A stretch of 39,419 nt of DNA from an uncultured Prevotellaceae bacterium (GTDB taxonomy: Bacteria > Bacteroidota > Bacteroidia > Bacteroidales > Bacteroidaceae), in the NCBI GenBank assembly GCA_946540735.1, contig CAMNIN010000036.1, forward strand, positions 1 to 39,419, written 5' to 3'. Both the position numbers and the translations under genes were made by a program. Under the pieces are notes generated by a model. The model did no database searches, was not told where the DNA came from, and saw only the letters and a program-made list of their open reading frames with translations. Position 1 is the first letter of the stretch. Every line of letters begins with the position of its first letter. Positions 24,305-33,788 of this stretch are shown here, piece after piece.

Positions 24305-25288
24305 ATGGCTTACAAGAGATTTCAGAACATAGTGGCAGAGAGCAAGCTGCTGTTGCCCTTCGCCGTATTGGTGACGGGCGCAGCCTGCTATCTGGCAGGC
24401 CTCGTCGCCGGGGGATGGTGGGTGCAGCTCATGTGCCTCGTCGTCTCGACGGCGCTGTTGGTGGAGCTCAACATCTCCAACCAACTGCTGCGAGTGGTGA
24501 GCCAGTGCACTCCTGCGATGTATCTGCTGCTGGTCGCCGTCGCCATCGGCATCTTTCCCGAACTCGAAGCCGGCATCATGCAACTCTGCATGATTGCCCT
24601 CTATTTCATGCTTTTCCACTGCCGCATGCGCAAGGAGTCACCCGGATGGACCTTTTATGGTTTTTTCTGCTTGGGCCTGGCGAGCATGGTGTTCCCCAAA
24701 GTGCTCTACTATGTTCCCTTGCTGTGGATTCTCATGGCCACCTGCCTGCGGTCACTGACAGCGAAGACGTTCTGGGCATCACTCTTGGGTCTGGTCACCC
24801 CGTATTGGTTGGGCGGCCCCATCATCATCTACTTTTTGGGCACTTCGGTCATCAGCGAGCATTTCTCGCAGCTCTGGACCTTCTCTCCCCTCGCCGACAT
24901 CTCCTTGCTGGGCGAGCATGAATGGCTCACCCTGGGCTGGATCCTCTTCTTGACGCTCATCGGCATCGTCCACTACGCCCGGCTGGGCTACCAAGACAAG
25001 ATTCGCACCCGGCTGCTGCATGAGATCTTCATCACCGTCGATATTGTCACCATCATCTTCCTGGCCTTACAGCCACAGCACTACACCATCCTGTTGAGCA
25101 TCATCATCGTCAATACGGCCCCCTTGATCGCCCACTTCCTCACGCTCACCCACACTTGGCTGACCAACATCGCCTTTCACCTCATCATGCTCATCACCTT
25201 AGCCCTCATTTTCTACAACGTATGGATGCCATCATCACATTTCTTTCGCAATATGGCTATACAGGCATGTTCATATCTGCCTTTATAG
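24305..25288 (+). CDS. Polytopic membrane protein of unknown function
   Basis: A 327-residue protein with about eight to nine hydrophobic segments spread over its length and short charged loops (for example Arg-Met-Arg-Lys-Glu-Ser-Pro near residue 107). I do not recognise a catalytic motif. It starts seven bases after purD and overlaps the DedA-like gene by 67 bases, so it is clearly in the same operon. It resembles uncharacterised Bacteroidales membrane proteins found beside purD; transport or envelope roles are possible. Confidence 0.8.
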   Translation: MAYKRFQNIVAESKLLLPFAVLVTGAACYLAGLVAGGWWVQLMCLVVSTALLVELNISNQLLRVVSQCTPAMYLLLVAVAIGIFPELEAGIMQLCMIALYFMLFHCRMRKESPGWTFYGFFCLGLASMVFPKVLYYVPLLWILMATCLRSLTAKTFWASLLGLVTPYWLGGPIIIYFLGTSVISEHFSQLWTFSPLADISLLGEHEWLTLGWILFLTLIGIVHYARLGYQDKIRTRLLHEIFITVDIVTIIFLALQPQHYTILLSIIIVNTAPLIAHFLTLTHTWLTNIAFHLIMLITLALIFYNVWMPSSHFFRNMAIQACSYLPL

Positions 25289-25674
25289 CAGGCAGTTTCC
25301 TGCCTTTCAGCAGCGAGGCGGTGATGACAGCACTCATCGCTGCCGGACTGCAGCCCATCCCCTTGCTCATCTATGCCACCATCGGCAACTGGGCTGGCAG
25401 CATGTTCAATTATTACGTGGGACACCTGGGAAAACTCGAGTGGATAGAGCGCTATCTGCACGTGAGCAAGGAGAAACTCGACCGGGCGCAGCGCTTCATG
25501 GGAGAACGGGGAGCATGGATGGGTTTTTTCTCTTTTGCCCCCGTCCTGGGCACTGCCATCTGCATCGCACTCGGTCTCATGCGCGCCAATATCTGGATTT
25601 CCTCTCTGAGCATCTTCCTGGGCAAGATCTTCAGATACGTTATCATCGCCTACCTCTCCGCCTTGGTCTTCTGA
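25222..25674 (+). CDS. DedA/YqaA-like membrane protein
   Basis: A 150-residue protein with the SNARE-associated DedA pattern: Phe-Ile-Ala-Gly-Ser-Phe-Leu-Pro-Phe-Ser-Ser-Glu-Ala-Val (an acidic residue in the first re-entrant loop), a Gly-Asn-Trp-Ala-Gly-Ser stretch and a late Gly-Lys-Ile-Phe-Arg-Tyr. DedA proteins take part in lipid-carrier recycling across the inner membrane. The start is ATG at 25222, inside the previous gene; the longer frame from 25156 adds a poor N-terminus. It is the last gene of the operon. Confidence 0.85.
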   Translation: MDAIITFLSQYGYTGMFISAFIAGSFLPFSSEAVMTALIAAGLQPIPLLIYATIGNWAGSMFNYYVGHLGKLEWIERYLHVSKEKLDRAQRFMGERGAWMGFFSFAPVLGTAICIALGLMRANIWISSLSIFLGKIFRYVIIAYLSALVF

Positions 25675-25690
25675 TCCCCGCACTACAAAT

Positions 25691-25805
25691 GTAGAGACGT
25701 CGCATAGAGGCGTCTCCCAAAACCACGAGCAAAAATGTAGAGACGTCACATCGGGGCGTCTCCCAACCACACGAAGGGCAAAAAAACGTCACATCAGGCC
25801 GTCTA
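25691..25805. repeat. Palindromic dispersed repeat, three copies
   Basis: Two good copies of a GTAGAGACGTC...GGCGTCTCCCA element (25691-25719 and 25737-25766) and a third, decayed one (25787-25805). Each has GAGACG...CGTCTC arms that can pair. The same unit occurs near 33423, 33596 and, inverted, 33697. Together with the promoter at 25908 this fills the gap between the DedA-like and DUF2723 genes. Confidence 0.85.
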
Positions 25806-25907
25806 TACTAAGCAATTACCATCTGCCCCGTCCCTTAAAAGAACATAAAAAAAGCCCGGTGGCACAAAATATCCCTGACATGGGGCGATGAAATGTTTTA
25901 TTTTTAG

Positions 25908-25915
25908 TAATTTTG
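25908..25915 (+). promoter_or_regulatory. -7 box (TAATTTTG) of the DUF2723 gene
   Basis: Matches TAnnTTTG, about 32 bases before the ATG at 25948. No clear -33 element is visible. Confidence 0.6.
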
Positions 25916-25947
25916 TCCCCAAATAGCATTATTATACAGATTATCCA

Positions 25948-28900
25948 ATGAAGAAGTTCAGATTAGTGGACAATGCCCTTGGCTGGCTCACATTCTTGAT
26001 AGCCGCTTTCGTGTATTGCTCCACCGTAGAGCCGACAGCCAGTTTCTGGGACTGTCCTGAATTTATCACAACAGGTTACAAACTCGAGATCGGACATCCA
26101 CCGGGGGCACCTTTCTTCATGCTCACGGCCAATCTCTTCTCACAGTTCGCCAGCGATCCCTCACAAGTGGCCCTCATGGTCAACATCATGAATGCGCTGC
26201 TCAGTGCGGTGTGTATCTTGTTCCTTTTCTGGTCGATCACCCATCTTGCCCGCAAACTCATCCTGCGCGACTGGAGCGAGCTGAGCACATCAAAGCTCAT
26301 TGCCATTGAGGCCGCCGGACTCGTCGGTGCACTGATCTATACCTTCAGCGACACCTTCTGGTACAGTGCCGTCGAGGGGGAGGTCTATGCCTACTCCTCG
26401 GCATTCACCGCCGTGGTGTTTTGGATCATCCTCAAATGGGAAGACCAGGCCGACGACCCCCACAGCGACCGCTGGCTGGTGCTGATCGCCTACATGACAG
26501 GTCTTTCCATCGGTGTACACTTGCTCAACCTGCTCTGCATCTCAGCCATCGTGCTGGTGTTCTACTACCGCAAGAACCCCGATGCCAACCTCTTGGGATC
26601 GCTCATCGTGCTTCTGGCCTCATTCGCCATCATCGCCGTCGTGCTCTATGGCGTGGTGCCGGGCATCATCACCGTGGGCGGCTGGTTTGAGCTGCTCTTC
26701 GTCAATGTGTTCAACTGTCCGTTCAACACTGGCGTGATCATCTACGTCATCCTCCTCGTGGCAGCCGTCATCTGGGCCATCTACGAGAGCTACACCAACC
26801 ACAGCCTGATGCGGCAGAACATCTCCTTCGTGGTGGCCATCGCCCTGATCGGCATCCCGTTCTACGGCTATGGCATCAAGGCGGCCATCATCGGCATCGT
26901 CGTCCTGGCCATCCTGTGGGGCCTGCTCCGTTTCAAACGCAATGGCGTGCAACTCATCTCCGCAAGGGTGAAGAACACCACCATGCTCTGCCTCCTCATG
27001 CTCCTGATCGGCTACTCCACCTATGCGGTCATCGTCATCCGGTCGGCAGCCAACCCACCGATGGACCAGAACTCCCCAGAGGACATCTTCACCCTCGGCA
27101 ACTACCTGAGCCGCGACCAGTATGGCTACCGCCCACTGCTCTACGGACAGGCCTACAATTCCGAGTACGACGCCGCTGACGACGGATACATCAAGTTCGA
27201 CCGCACGGCTCCCATCTACCAGCGCCGCGAGAAAGCCAGTCAGGACGAGCCCGACCGCTACTTCATCGTCGACTGGAAACAACAGCCCAAATACGTGCAG
27301 AACATGTTCTTCCCACGCATGTATTCATCGGCACATGCACAGGCCTATGAGAGCATCATCGATGTCAAGGGCCACATGGTGCCCTCGGCTTACGGACAGC
27401 CCGACATCAAAATGCCGACCGCCCTCGACAACCTGAGGTTCTTCCTCGCCTATCAGTGCAACTTCATGTACTGGCGCTACTTCATGTGGAACTTCGCTGG
27501 CCGTCAGAACGACATCCAGGGCAATGGCGAGAAAGAGCACGGCAACTGGATCACGGGCATCTCTTTCATCGACGAGAATATCCTCGGACTGGGCGACCAG
27601 AACCTCCTGCCCGATATCCTGAAGGAGAACAAAGGCCACAACGTGTTCTACTGCCTGCCGTTGCTGCTCGGCATTCTGGGCCTTTTCTGGCAAGCCTTCC
27701 GCGGACAGAGAGGCATCCGGCAGTTCTGGGTGGTCTTCTTCCTCTTCTTCATGACAGGACTGGCCATCGTGGTCTACCTCAACCAGACGCCCAACCAGCC
27801 CCGTGAGCGCGACTATGCCTACGCTGGCTCGTTCTATGCCTTCGCCATCTGGTGCGGACTTGGCGTGACGGCCATCATCGACTGGCTCAAGAAACTCGGT
27901 CTGAAGCAGACCGCCGTCTCCGCTGTGGCAGCTCTGGCTTGCCTCGCCGTGCCTTTCCAGATGGCTTCACAGACCTGGGACGACCACGACCGCAGCGGGC
28001 GCTACACCTGCCGCGACTTTGGCAGCAACTACCTCATGTCGCTCCAGGAGAAAGGATATCCCATCATCTTCACCAATGGCGACAACGACACCTTCCCGCT
28101 CTGGTATAACCAGGAGACGGAAGGCAACCGCACCGACGCTCGCGTCTGCAACCTCAGCTACCTGCAGACCGACTGGTATATCGACCAGATGCTCCGCCCG
28201 GCCTACGACTCGCCGAGCGTGCCCATCTCCTGGCCGCGTATCGACTATTGCACCGGCACCAACGACGTGGTGATGGTGAGACCCGAACTGAAAGGGGCCA
28301 TCCAGGAACTCTACGACAAATATCCCGACGAAGCCAAGAGAGCCTTCGGTGAGCGCCCCTTCGAACTCCAGAACGTACTGAAGATCTGGGTGCGCAACGA
28401 TGTCACCGAGGAGCAGGCCAATATCAAGAATACCCTCTTCAACTACGTGGGCTTGGAGGCCAACTCCCATATCGTGCCTACCGACACCCTCCTGATGACC
28501 ATCGACAAGGATGCCGTGCGTAAGAGCGGCATGAAGATCGCCTACGAGGAAATCCCCGACGAGATGGTCATCTCGCTCGAAGGCCGGCGAAGCCTGGGCA
28601 AGGGAGACCTGATGATGCTCGAGATGATCTCGCAGTGCAACTGGGTGCGCCCGATCTACGTGGCCATCACCGTGGGCGAGGAGAACTACATGAACCTCGG
28701 CGACAACTTCATCCAGGAGGGTCTGGTCAACCGCATCACACCGTTCACTACCAAGAACGATGCCGCCGCCCGCTTCGACAGCGAGAAGACCTACGACTAC
28801 GTGATGAACAAGTTCAAGTTCGGCGGCCTCAGCAAACCTGGCCTCTACCTCGACCAGACCGTGATGAGGATGTGCGCCACACACCGCAAACTGATGACAC

Positions 28901-29304
28901 AGCTGGCCTTGGCCCTCATCGACGAGGGAAAGACCGACAAGGCCCGCAAGGTGCTCGAGAAGTGCGAGAAGGAGATTCCTTCCTATAACGTGCCCATCGA
29001 CTTCATGAGCGGCGGCCTCGACCTGGTCAACGGCTGGCTCGGCGTAGGCAACAAGAAACGCGCCGGCGAACTGGCCGAGGAGGTGTGGAAAGTCTCTGCA
29101 CAGCACATCGAATGGTATATCCGTCAGAGCCAGAGCTACCTGGCCAGCTCACAAAACGAGTGCCAGCTCCATTTCTATATCCTCAGCAAGGTTTGCGAGT
29201 CGATGGAGTCTGACAACCCCAAGTGGGCACAGAGCCACACCAACAAGCTCAATCTGATGTACGATTCCTTCAGGAAGAAGCTGGAGTCTCCATCCTGGCA
29301 ATAA
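25948..29304 (+). CDS. DUF2723 membrane protein, candidate protein O-mannosyltransferase-like enzyme
   Basis: A 1118-residue protein. The first part is polytopic and carries the DUF2723 motif: Cys-Ser-Thr-Val-Glu-Pro-Thr-Ala-Ser-Phe-Trp-Asp-Cys-Pro-Glu-Phe (about residues 24-39), with a Pro-Pro-Gly-Ala-Pro further on. The first-loop acidic residues match GT-C glycosyltransferases such as protein O-mannosyltransferases. A second membrane block lies around 560-680, and the C-terminal third is soluble and helical, possibly TPR-like. Bacteroidetes glycosylate many secreted proteins on Ser/Thr, so a role in that process is plausible but not shown. It is a single gene with promoter and strong terminator. 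Confidence 0.85.
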   Translation: MKKFRLVDNALGWLTFLIAAFVYCSTVEPTASFWDCPEFITTGYKLEIGHPPGAPFFMLTANLFSQFASDPSQVALMVNIMNALLSAVCILFLFWSITHLARKLILRDWSELSTSKLIAIEAAGLVGALIYTFSDTFWYSAVEGEVYAYSSAFTAVVFWIILKWEDQADDPHSDRWLVLIAYMTGLSIGVHLLNLLCISAIVLVFYYRKNPDANLLGSLIVLLASFAIIAVVLYGVVPGIITVGGWFELLFVNVFNCPFNTGVIIYVILLVAAVIWAIYESYTNHSLMRQNISFVVAIALIGIPFYGYGIKAAIIGIVVLAILWGLLRFKRNGVQLISARVKNTTMLCLLMLLIGYSTYAVIVIRSAANPPMDQNSPEDIFTLGNYLSRDQYGYRPLLYGQAYNSEYDAADDGYIKFDRTAPIYQRREKASQDEPDRYFIVDWKQQPKYVQNMFFPRMYSSAHAQAYESIIDVKGHMVPSAYGQPDIKMPTALDNLRFFLAYQCNFMYWRYFMWNFAGRQNDIQGNGEKEHGNWITGISFIDENILGLGDQNLLPDILKENKGHNVFYCLPLLLGILGLFWQAFRGQRGIRQFWVVFFLFFMTGLAIVVYLNQTPNQPRERDYAYAGSFYAFAIWCGLGVTAIIDWLKKLGLKQTAVSAVAALACLAVPFQMASQTWDDHDRSGRYTCRDFGSNYLMSLQEKGYPIIFTNGDNDTFPLWYNQETEGNRTDARVCNLSYLQTDWYIDQMLRPAYDSPSVPISWPRIDYCTGTNDVVMVRPELKGAIQELYDKYPDEAKRAFGERPFELQNVLKIWVRNDVTEEQANIKNTLFNYVGLEANSHIVPTDTLLMTIDKDAVRKSGMKIAYEEIPDEMVISLEGRRSLGKGDLMMLEMISQCNWVRPIYVAITVGEENYMNLGDNFIQEGLVNRITPFTTKNDAAARFDSEKTYDYVMNKFKFGGLSKPGLYLDQTVMRMCATHRKLMTQLALALIDEGKTDKARKVLEKCEKEIPSYNVPIDFMSGGLDLVNGWLGVGNKKRAGELAEEVWKVSAQHIEWYIRQSQSYLASSQNECQLHFYILSKVCESMESDNPKWAQSHTNKLNLMYDSFRKKLESPSWQ

Positions 29305-29311
29305 CTAACAA

Positions 29312-29350
29312 ACGGGAGTGGAGCCGTCACGACTCCACTCCCGTCTTTTT
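29312..29350 (+). terminator. Rho-independent terminator after the DUF2723 gene
   Basis: A perfect 12-bp stem (ACGGGAGTGGAG and CTCCACTCCCGT) with a nine-base loop, followed by C and five T. Confidence 0.95.
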
Positions 29351-29371
29351 CATTCTCTTAACGACGGTGCG

Positions 29372-29983
29372 ATGATTTTGGAGCAACCCTCATTCTGGTT
29401 GCGCTGGATGTTTCCCAAAGCATACTGGCGGATGAACAAGCACGAGCGTGCGGTCTACCTCACGTTCGACGATGGTCCTATCCCCGAGGCCACCCCTTTC
29501 ATCCTCTCCACGCTCCGCGACTTCGATGCTCATGCCACCTTCTTCATGGTGGGCGACAACGTCAGGAAATATCCGCATCTCTTCCGTCAGATCGTCGACG
29601 GCGGTCACCTGGTGGGCAACCACACTTTCAATCACCTCGGCGGTTTGAAACACCTCACCAAGACCTATGTCGACAACACCAAGAAGGCCAACGAACTCAT
29701 CGGCGCACACTATTTCCGCCCCCCGCATGGATGGATGACGCCCAGCGAGTATTACATGCTCCGCAAGCACTACCAGATCGTGATGTGGGACCTGGTCACC
29801 CGCGACTACTCCAAATGGATGACCGCCGACGACATCATCCGGAATGTGAAGACCTACACCCGCAATGGCAGCATCATCACATTCCACGACTCACTCAAGA
29901 GCATCGACAAATTGCAGACAGCCCTGCCCGCATCACTCCAATGGCTACGCGAACAGGGCTATGCCTTCAAGGTTTTCGGTTAA
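29372..29983 (+). CDS. Polysaccharide deacetylase (NodB-like)
   Basis: A 203-residue carbohydrate esterase 4 domain: Thr31-Phe-Asp-Asp-Gly-Pro (catalytic Asp and metal Asp), Gly82-Asn-His-Thr-Phe-Asn-His88 (metal histidines) and Arg116-Pro-Pro-His-Gly120. It would remove acetyl groups from an N- or O-acetylated glycan. No cleavable signal peptide is visible; a short hydrophobic/aromatic N-terminus precedes the domain. I start it at the ATG at 29372 because the in-frame ATG at 29318 lies inside the terminator. It is convergent with the GH20 gene, three bases apart. Confidence 0.9.
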   Translation: MILEQPSFWLRWMFPKAYWRMNKHERAVYLTFDDGPIPEATPFILSTLRDFDAHATFFMVGDNVRKYPHLFRQIVDGGHLVGNHTFNHLGGLKHLTKTYVDNTKKANELIGAHYFRPPHGWMTPSEYYMLRKHYQIVMWDLVTRDYSKWMTADDIIRNVKTYTRNGSIITFHDSLKSIDKLQTALPASLQWLREQGYAFKVFG

Positions 29984-29986
29984 GCT

Positions 29987-31612
29987 TTATTTCTTCTCCC
30001 ACGCCACAGGGCAGTATTTCCACTCACAGGCTTCATACCATTTGTTGAGCCTGAGCTGCCGCTGCTTGTAGTTCTCATAGTCTTTTTTCTCCGGCTGCGA
30101 CCACTGCAGTTCCGACAGTGCTCCCATGCGGGGCAGGACCTGGTATTCGGCAAACTCATTGGTGTAGACGTATTCAGTCCATAGGTTGGCCTGTACACCG
30201 ATGACATGCTGGCGGGCAGCCTCCGTCATCGAGGGGGGAAGCGGGTCAAAGGAATAGACTTTCTCCAGCGGCACATAACCACCGATCAGCAGCGGCTTAT
30301 GCCAATAGTCCTCCGGGGTCTGGTAGTAGTCAAAATAAAACCACGCCGTGGGCACCATGATCACGTCGTGCCCCTTCTCCGAGGCGGCCAGTCCGCCCTC
30401 CTGCCCTCTCCAACTCATGATGGTGGTCGACGGATTCACGTCGCAGTCGAGCAGCTCGTCCCATCCGATGGCCTTGCGCCCCTTGCTGTTGAGGTATTTC
30501 TCCACCCGCTTCATGAAGTATCCTTGCAGCCGGTCTTCCTTGGAATGCTTGGCGTCGCCACTGATACCTTCCTCCGCGATACGCCGCTGGCAACGCTCAC
30601 ACACCTTCCATCTCGTGCGCGGTGCCTCATCTCCTCCGATATGGATGTATTCCGAGGGGAAGAGTTCCATGAGCTCATCGAGCACACCCTCCACGAAGCG
30701 GAACGTCTCCTCACGGCCCGCACAGAGGATATCGTCAAACACGCCCCAGTTGGGTTCCACCTCATAGGGACCGCCCGTACAACCCAGTTGGGGATATGCG
30801 GCGAGAGCAGCCTCCATGTGGCCCGGCATGTCGATCTCGGGAATCACCGTGATATACCGCTCGGCGGCATACGCCACGATATCCCTGATCTGCGCCTTGG
30901 TGAAGAACCCGCCATAACGCTCATAGTGATACAACCCGGTGTTTCTTCCCACCACGGTGCGGGCCCTGAAAGCCCCTACGGAGGTGAGCTTCGGATAACG
31001 GTCGATCTGCACCCGCCATCCTTGGTCGTCGGAGAGATGGAAATGAAACACATTGATGTGGTGCAAAGCCAGCATATCCAGATATTGCTTCACGAAATCC
31101 ACGCCGAAGAAATGCCGGCTTACGTCGAGGTGCATCCCCCGGTAACGGAAGCGCGGGGCATCGGTCACCACCACGGCAGGTATCTCGTCGGCCTCTCCGT
31201 CGCTCGTCAGCAATGCTTTTCGCAGGGTCTGCACGCCATAAAAGACGCCATTGGGCTGGAGGCCCTCCACTGTCACTTTCTTCTCTGTCACGCTGATGCG
31301 GTAACCCTCCGGCTGCGTCATTTTCGGATTCAGTCTCAGCACGATGCAGCCTGTCTTTGCCTTCTGGTCGGTCACGGTCACGTCTCTTCCCGTGATTTTC
31401 TTGAGGTATTGGGCCAGGAACTGCGCATTGCGCTGCATCTCCACACCGCCTTCATAGCAGACGGCCGACAGCCCTTCCATCTGAAACGGTTTTCCTTTCT
31501 GCGCCACACACTCCTGCGGCAAAGGCACCACATTGAAATCAGCCTGCCGCTGGGCAGAAACAAGACAAGGAATGGCAACCAATGCCATCAAAATGGAAAA
31601 AAATCTATTCAT
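29987..31612 (-). CDS. GH20 beta-N-acetylhexosaminidase
   Basis: A 541-residue secreted enzyme. Signal peptide (cleavage after Val-Ser-Ala, residue 20), an N-terminal GH20b-type domain (about 25-150) and the (beta/alpha)8 catalytic domain with Arg-Gly-Met-His-Leu-Asp-Val-Ser-Arg-His (158-167) and the catalytic pair Asp328-Glu329 in His-Ile-Gly-Gly-Asp-Glu. It removes terminal GlcNAc or GalNAc from glycans such as mucin, host glycoproteins or peptidoglycan fragments. It follows the AspT-like transporter gene by 32 bases and may be co-transcribed with it. Confidence 0.93.
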   Translation of the reverse strand: MNRFFSILMALVAIPCLVSAQRQADFNVVPLPQECVAQKGKPFQMEGLSAVCYEGGVEMQRNAQFLAQYLKKITGRDVTVTDQKAKTGCIVLRLNPKMTQPEGYRISVTEKKVTVEGLQPNGVFYGVQTLRKALLTSDGEADEIPAVVVTDAPRFRYRGMHLDVSRHFFGVDFVKQYLDMLALHHINVFHFHLSDDQGWRVQIDRYPKLTSVGAFRARTVVGRNTGLYHYERYGGFFTKAQIRDIVAYAAERYITVIPEIDMPGHMEAALAAYPQLGCTGGPYEVEPNWGVFDDILCAGREETFRFVEGVLDELMELFPSEYIHIGGDEAPRTRWKVCERCQRRIAEEGISGDAKHSKEDRLQGYFMKRVEKYLNSKGRKAIGWDELLDCDVNPSTTIMSWRGQEGGLAASEKGHDVIMVPTAWFYFDYYQTPEDYWHKPLLIGGYVPLEKVYSFDPLPPSMTEAARQHVIGVQANLWTEYVYTNEFAEYQVLPRMGALSELQWSQPEKKDYENYKQRQLRLNKWYEACEWKYCPVAWEKK

Positions 31613-31644
31613 GGTATATGTGATTGATGAAATAAAATCTCTTG

Positions 31645-33306
31645 TCAGGCCAGCACCCCGATCAGCATCTGGGCGATCAAGACACGGATAAACATGCCCA
31701 GCGGATAGACCGAGGCATAACTGATCGAGGCCGCGTCGCCCTTCGTCGAGTCACTGGCATAGCCCAGGGCCATGGGATTGGCCATCGACCCGCAGAGGAT
31801 GCCGCAGATCGTACCGAAGTCGTAGCGGCGGGTCAACAGGGCGGCGATGCCCACCACCATCACCGGCACAAGGGTGATGGCAAAACCCAGTCCCACCCAG
31901 AGCAGTCCCTCCGGCCGCATCACGGTCTGGAAGAAACCATGTCCGGCCTCCAGTCCCAGACAGGCCAGATAGAGTGAGAGACCCGCCTGGCGGAGCATCA
32001 GCGAAGCCGAGCGCGTGGTATACGAGATGACATGCAACCTCGGTCCGAGCGCCCCCACCAGGATACCCATCACGATGGGACCGCCGGCGATGCCCAGTCT
32101 CACGGGAGAGTCCATGCCGGGCAGCATCAGGGGGATGGTCCCGAGGGCCAGTCCCAGGATGAGCCCCAGGAAGATCGCCCCCACATTGGGCTCGTTGAGG
32201 GTCTGCACCGCATTACCCAGAAATTCTTCCACATGGTCGAGGGCACCAGGGTCGCCCACCACCACCAGCCGGTCGCCATATTGCAGGCGCAGGTCATCGG
32301 TGGCCAGCAGTTTCACGTCGCCGCGGGTGATACGGCTCACGTTCACGCCGTAGGCATGGCGGAGCTTCAACTGTCCGAGGCGCTTGCCGTTGAGCACCCT
32401 CCTCGAGAGCACCAGCACCCTGCTCTCCAGTTTCGAGTCCAGGTGATTCCAGTCGATCTTCTCCTTGTTCCAGTCTGTCTCGGCCTTCTTGCCGAAGAAC
32501 ATTTCCATCGTGTCGACATCCTCTTTCGAAAGCACCACGAGCACGTTGTCACCGAGTTGCAGCACCGTGTCGGCTTTCGGCACGATCACCTGCTGCTCAC
32601 GCCACACGCGCGAGATGACGAAATGCACATGACTGCCCCGGGCCACCTGTGCGATATTTTTCCCTGCGATGGCCGGATTTTCCACGACATATTGTCCGAT
32701 ATACGTTTTATCCTCTGCCTCAGCGTTTTTCAGTTCCAGGTCCTGTGGTCTCACCAGTATCTTTCGGATCACCACCATGGCCAGGATCACGCCCAGCACA
32801 CCCAGCGGGTAGGTCACGGCAGTGGCCAGGGCCACCGACCCCGACGGCTGTCCGAGATGAGCCAAGGCTTGTTGCGCCGCACCGAGCGCCGGCGTGTTGG
32901 TTGTCGCACCGCAGAGCACGCCCACCATGTCGGGCAAGCTCACCGAAGTGGTCATCGCCAGCACGCCGCACATCAGCGTGCCGATACCAATCACGGCGAA
33001 GCTCCAGAGATTGAGCTCCATCCCCTCATGCTTCAGCGACCCGAAGAAGTTGGGACCCACATGGAGTCCGAGCATATAGACGAAGACCACCAGTCCGAAC
33101 GTCTGGGCATAGTCGAGCATCTGCCCGTCGATGGCCAAACCGAGGTGCCCGGCCAGGATACCGATGAAGAACACGAAAGCGACGCCAAGCGACACGCCGC
33201 CCACCTTCACCCGTCCCAGAGCAAGTCCGAGCGTGCAGATCAGCGACAGCATCACCACGGCCTGCAGGGCCGAGTGCGTCACAAAAAGGTCTTCAATCCA
33301 ACTCAT
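31645..33306 (-). CDS. AspT/YidE-type transporter with two TrkA-C (RCK_C) domains
   Basis: A 553-residue protein in the aspartate:alanine exchanger family layout: about five to six hydrophobic helices (1-180), two TrkA-C domains in the middle (about 195-275 and 285-365, with Gly-Asp-Asn-Val-Leu-Val-Val and Gly-Asp-Arg-Leu-Val-Val-Val-Gly), then about five more helices containing Gly-Asn and Gly-Gly-Pro motifs. The transported substrate is not known. TrkA-C domains usually bind a small ligand, which suggests regulation. A -7 box lies upstream at 33361-33368. Confidence 0.88.
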   Translation of the reverse strand: MSWIEDLFVTHSALQAVVMLSLICTLGLALGRVKVGGVSLGVAFVFFIGILAGHLGLAIDGQMLDYAQTFGLVVFVYMLGLHVGPNFFGSLKHEGMELNLWSFAVIGIGTLMCGVLAMTTSVSLPDMVGVLCGATTNTPALGAAQQALAHLGQPSGSVALATAVTYPLGVLGVILAMVVIRKILVRPQDLELKNAEAEDKTYIGQYVVENPAIAGKNIAQVARGSHVHFVISRVWREQQVIVPKADTVLQLGDNVLVVLSKEDVDTMEMFFGKKAETDWNKEKIDWNHLDSKLESRVLVLSRRVLNGKRLGQLKLRHAYGVNVSRITRGDVKLLATDDLRLQYGDRLVVVGDPGALDHVEEFLGNAVQTLNEPNVGAIFLGLILGLALGTIPLMLPGMDSPVRLGIAGGPIVMGILVGALGPRLHVISYTTRSASLMLRQAGLSLYLACLGLEAGHGFFQTVMRPEGLLWVGLGFAITLVPVMVVGIAALLTRRYDFGTICGILCGSMANPMALGYASDSTKGDAASISYASVYPLGMFIRVLIAQMLIGVLA

Positions 33307-33360
33307 CAGGTTCTATTAATAAATTTAGGTAGCGACACGTTCTGTGGGGCATAAATCATG

Positions 33361-33368
33361 CAAAGATA
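33361..33368 (-). promoter_or_regulatory. -7 box (TATCTTTG) of the transporter/GH20 operon
   Basis: Matches TAnnTTTG on the minus strand about 55 bases before the ATG at 33306. No -33 element in good spacing. Confidence 0.55.
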
Positions 33369-33422
33369 AAGAAAAAAAGCAATATAGCGTGAAATATTCT
33401 TAGTTTTTGCTTTTTCAATCCT

Positions 33423-33788
33423 GAGTCCACTACAAAAAGCCGGATGAATCCATTCGCATAACAAAGTAGAGACGTCGCATTGAGGCGTCTCCCAGTTCAT
33501 CGGGATTTGTCGCTCGTCACTCTCCGGCTGCCAAGCACCATAATACACCAATTTTCAGAACAAACTGAAATAAAACTGTCTGAAAAGGTAATCTTGAATC
33601 CCCTTTAAAAAGTCGGATGAATCCATTCGCACAAGGAAGTAGAGACGTCACATCGGGGCGTCTCCCATTTGTTAACTCATCCCAAAGCATGATGCTGGAG
33701 ACACCGCAATGCGACGTCTCTACATTTGGCTCTTCGTGGTTGGCTTTAACGGCGCAATGCGACGAAAAAGACTTTTTAAAGTGGACTC
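33423..33788. repeat. Composite repeat element with inverted ends (three copies of a palindromic unit)
   Basis: Two 72-base direct copies (33423-33494 and 33596-33667) begin GAGTCCACTACAAAAAGCC or GAATCCCCTTTAAAAAGTC and end in the GTAGAGACGTC...CGTCTCCCA palindrome. A third, inverted, 92-base copy (33697-33788) ends in the complement of GAGTCCACTTTAAAAAG. The outer ends therefore form an inverted repeat. Between copies I see no gene; a 64-residue open frame across them is not credible. The element abuts a decayed transposase gene. Confidence 0.85.
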
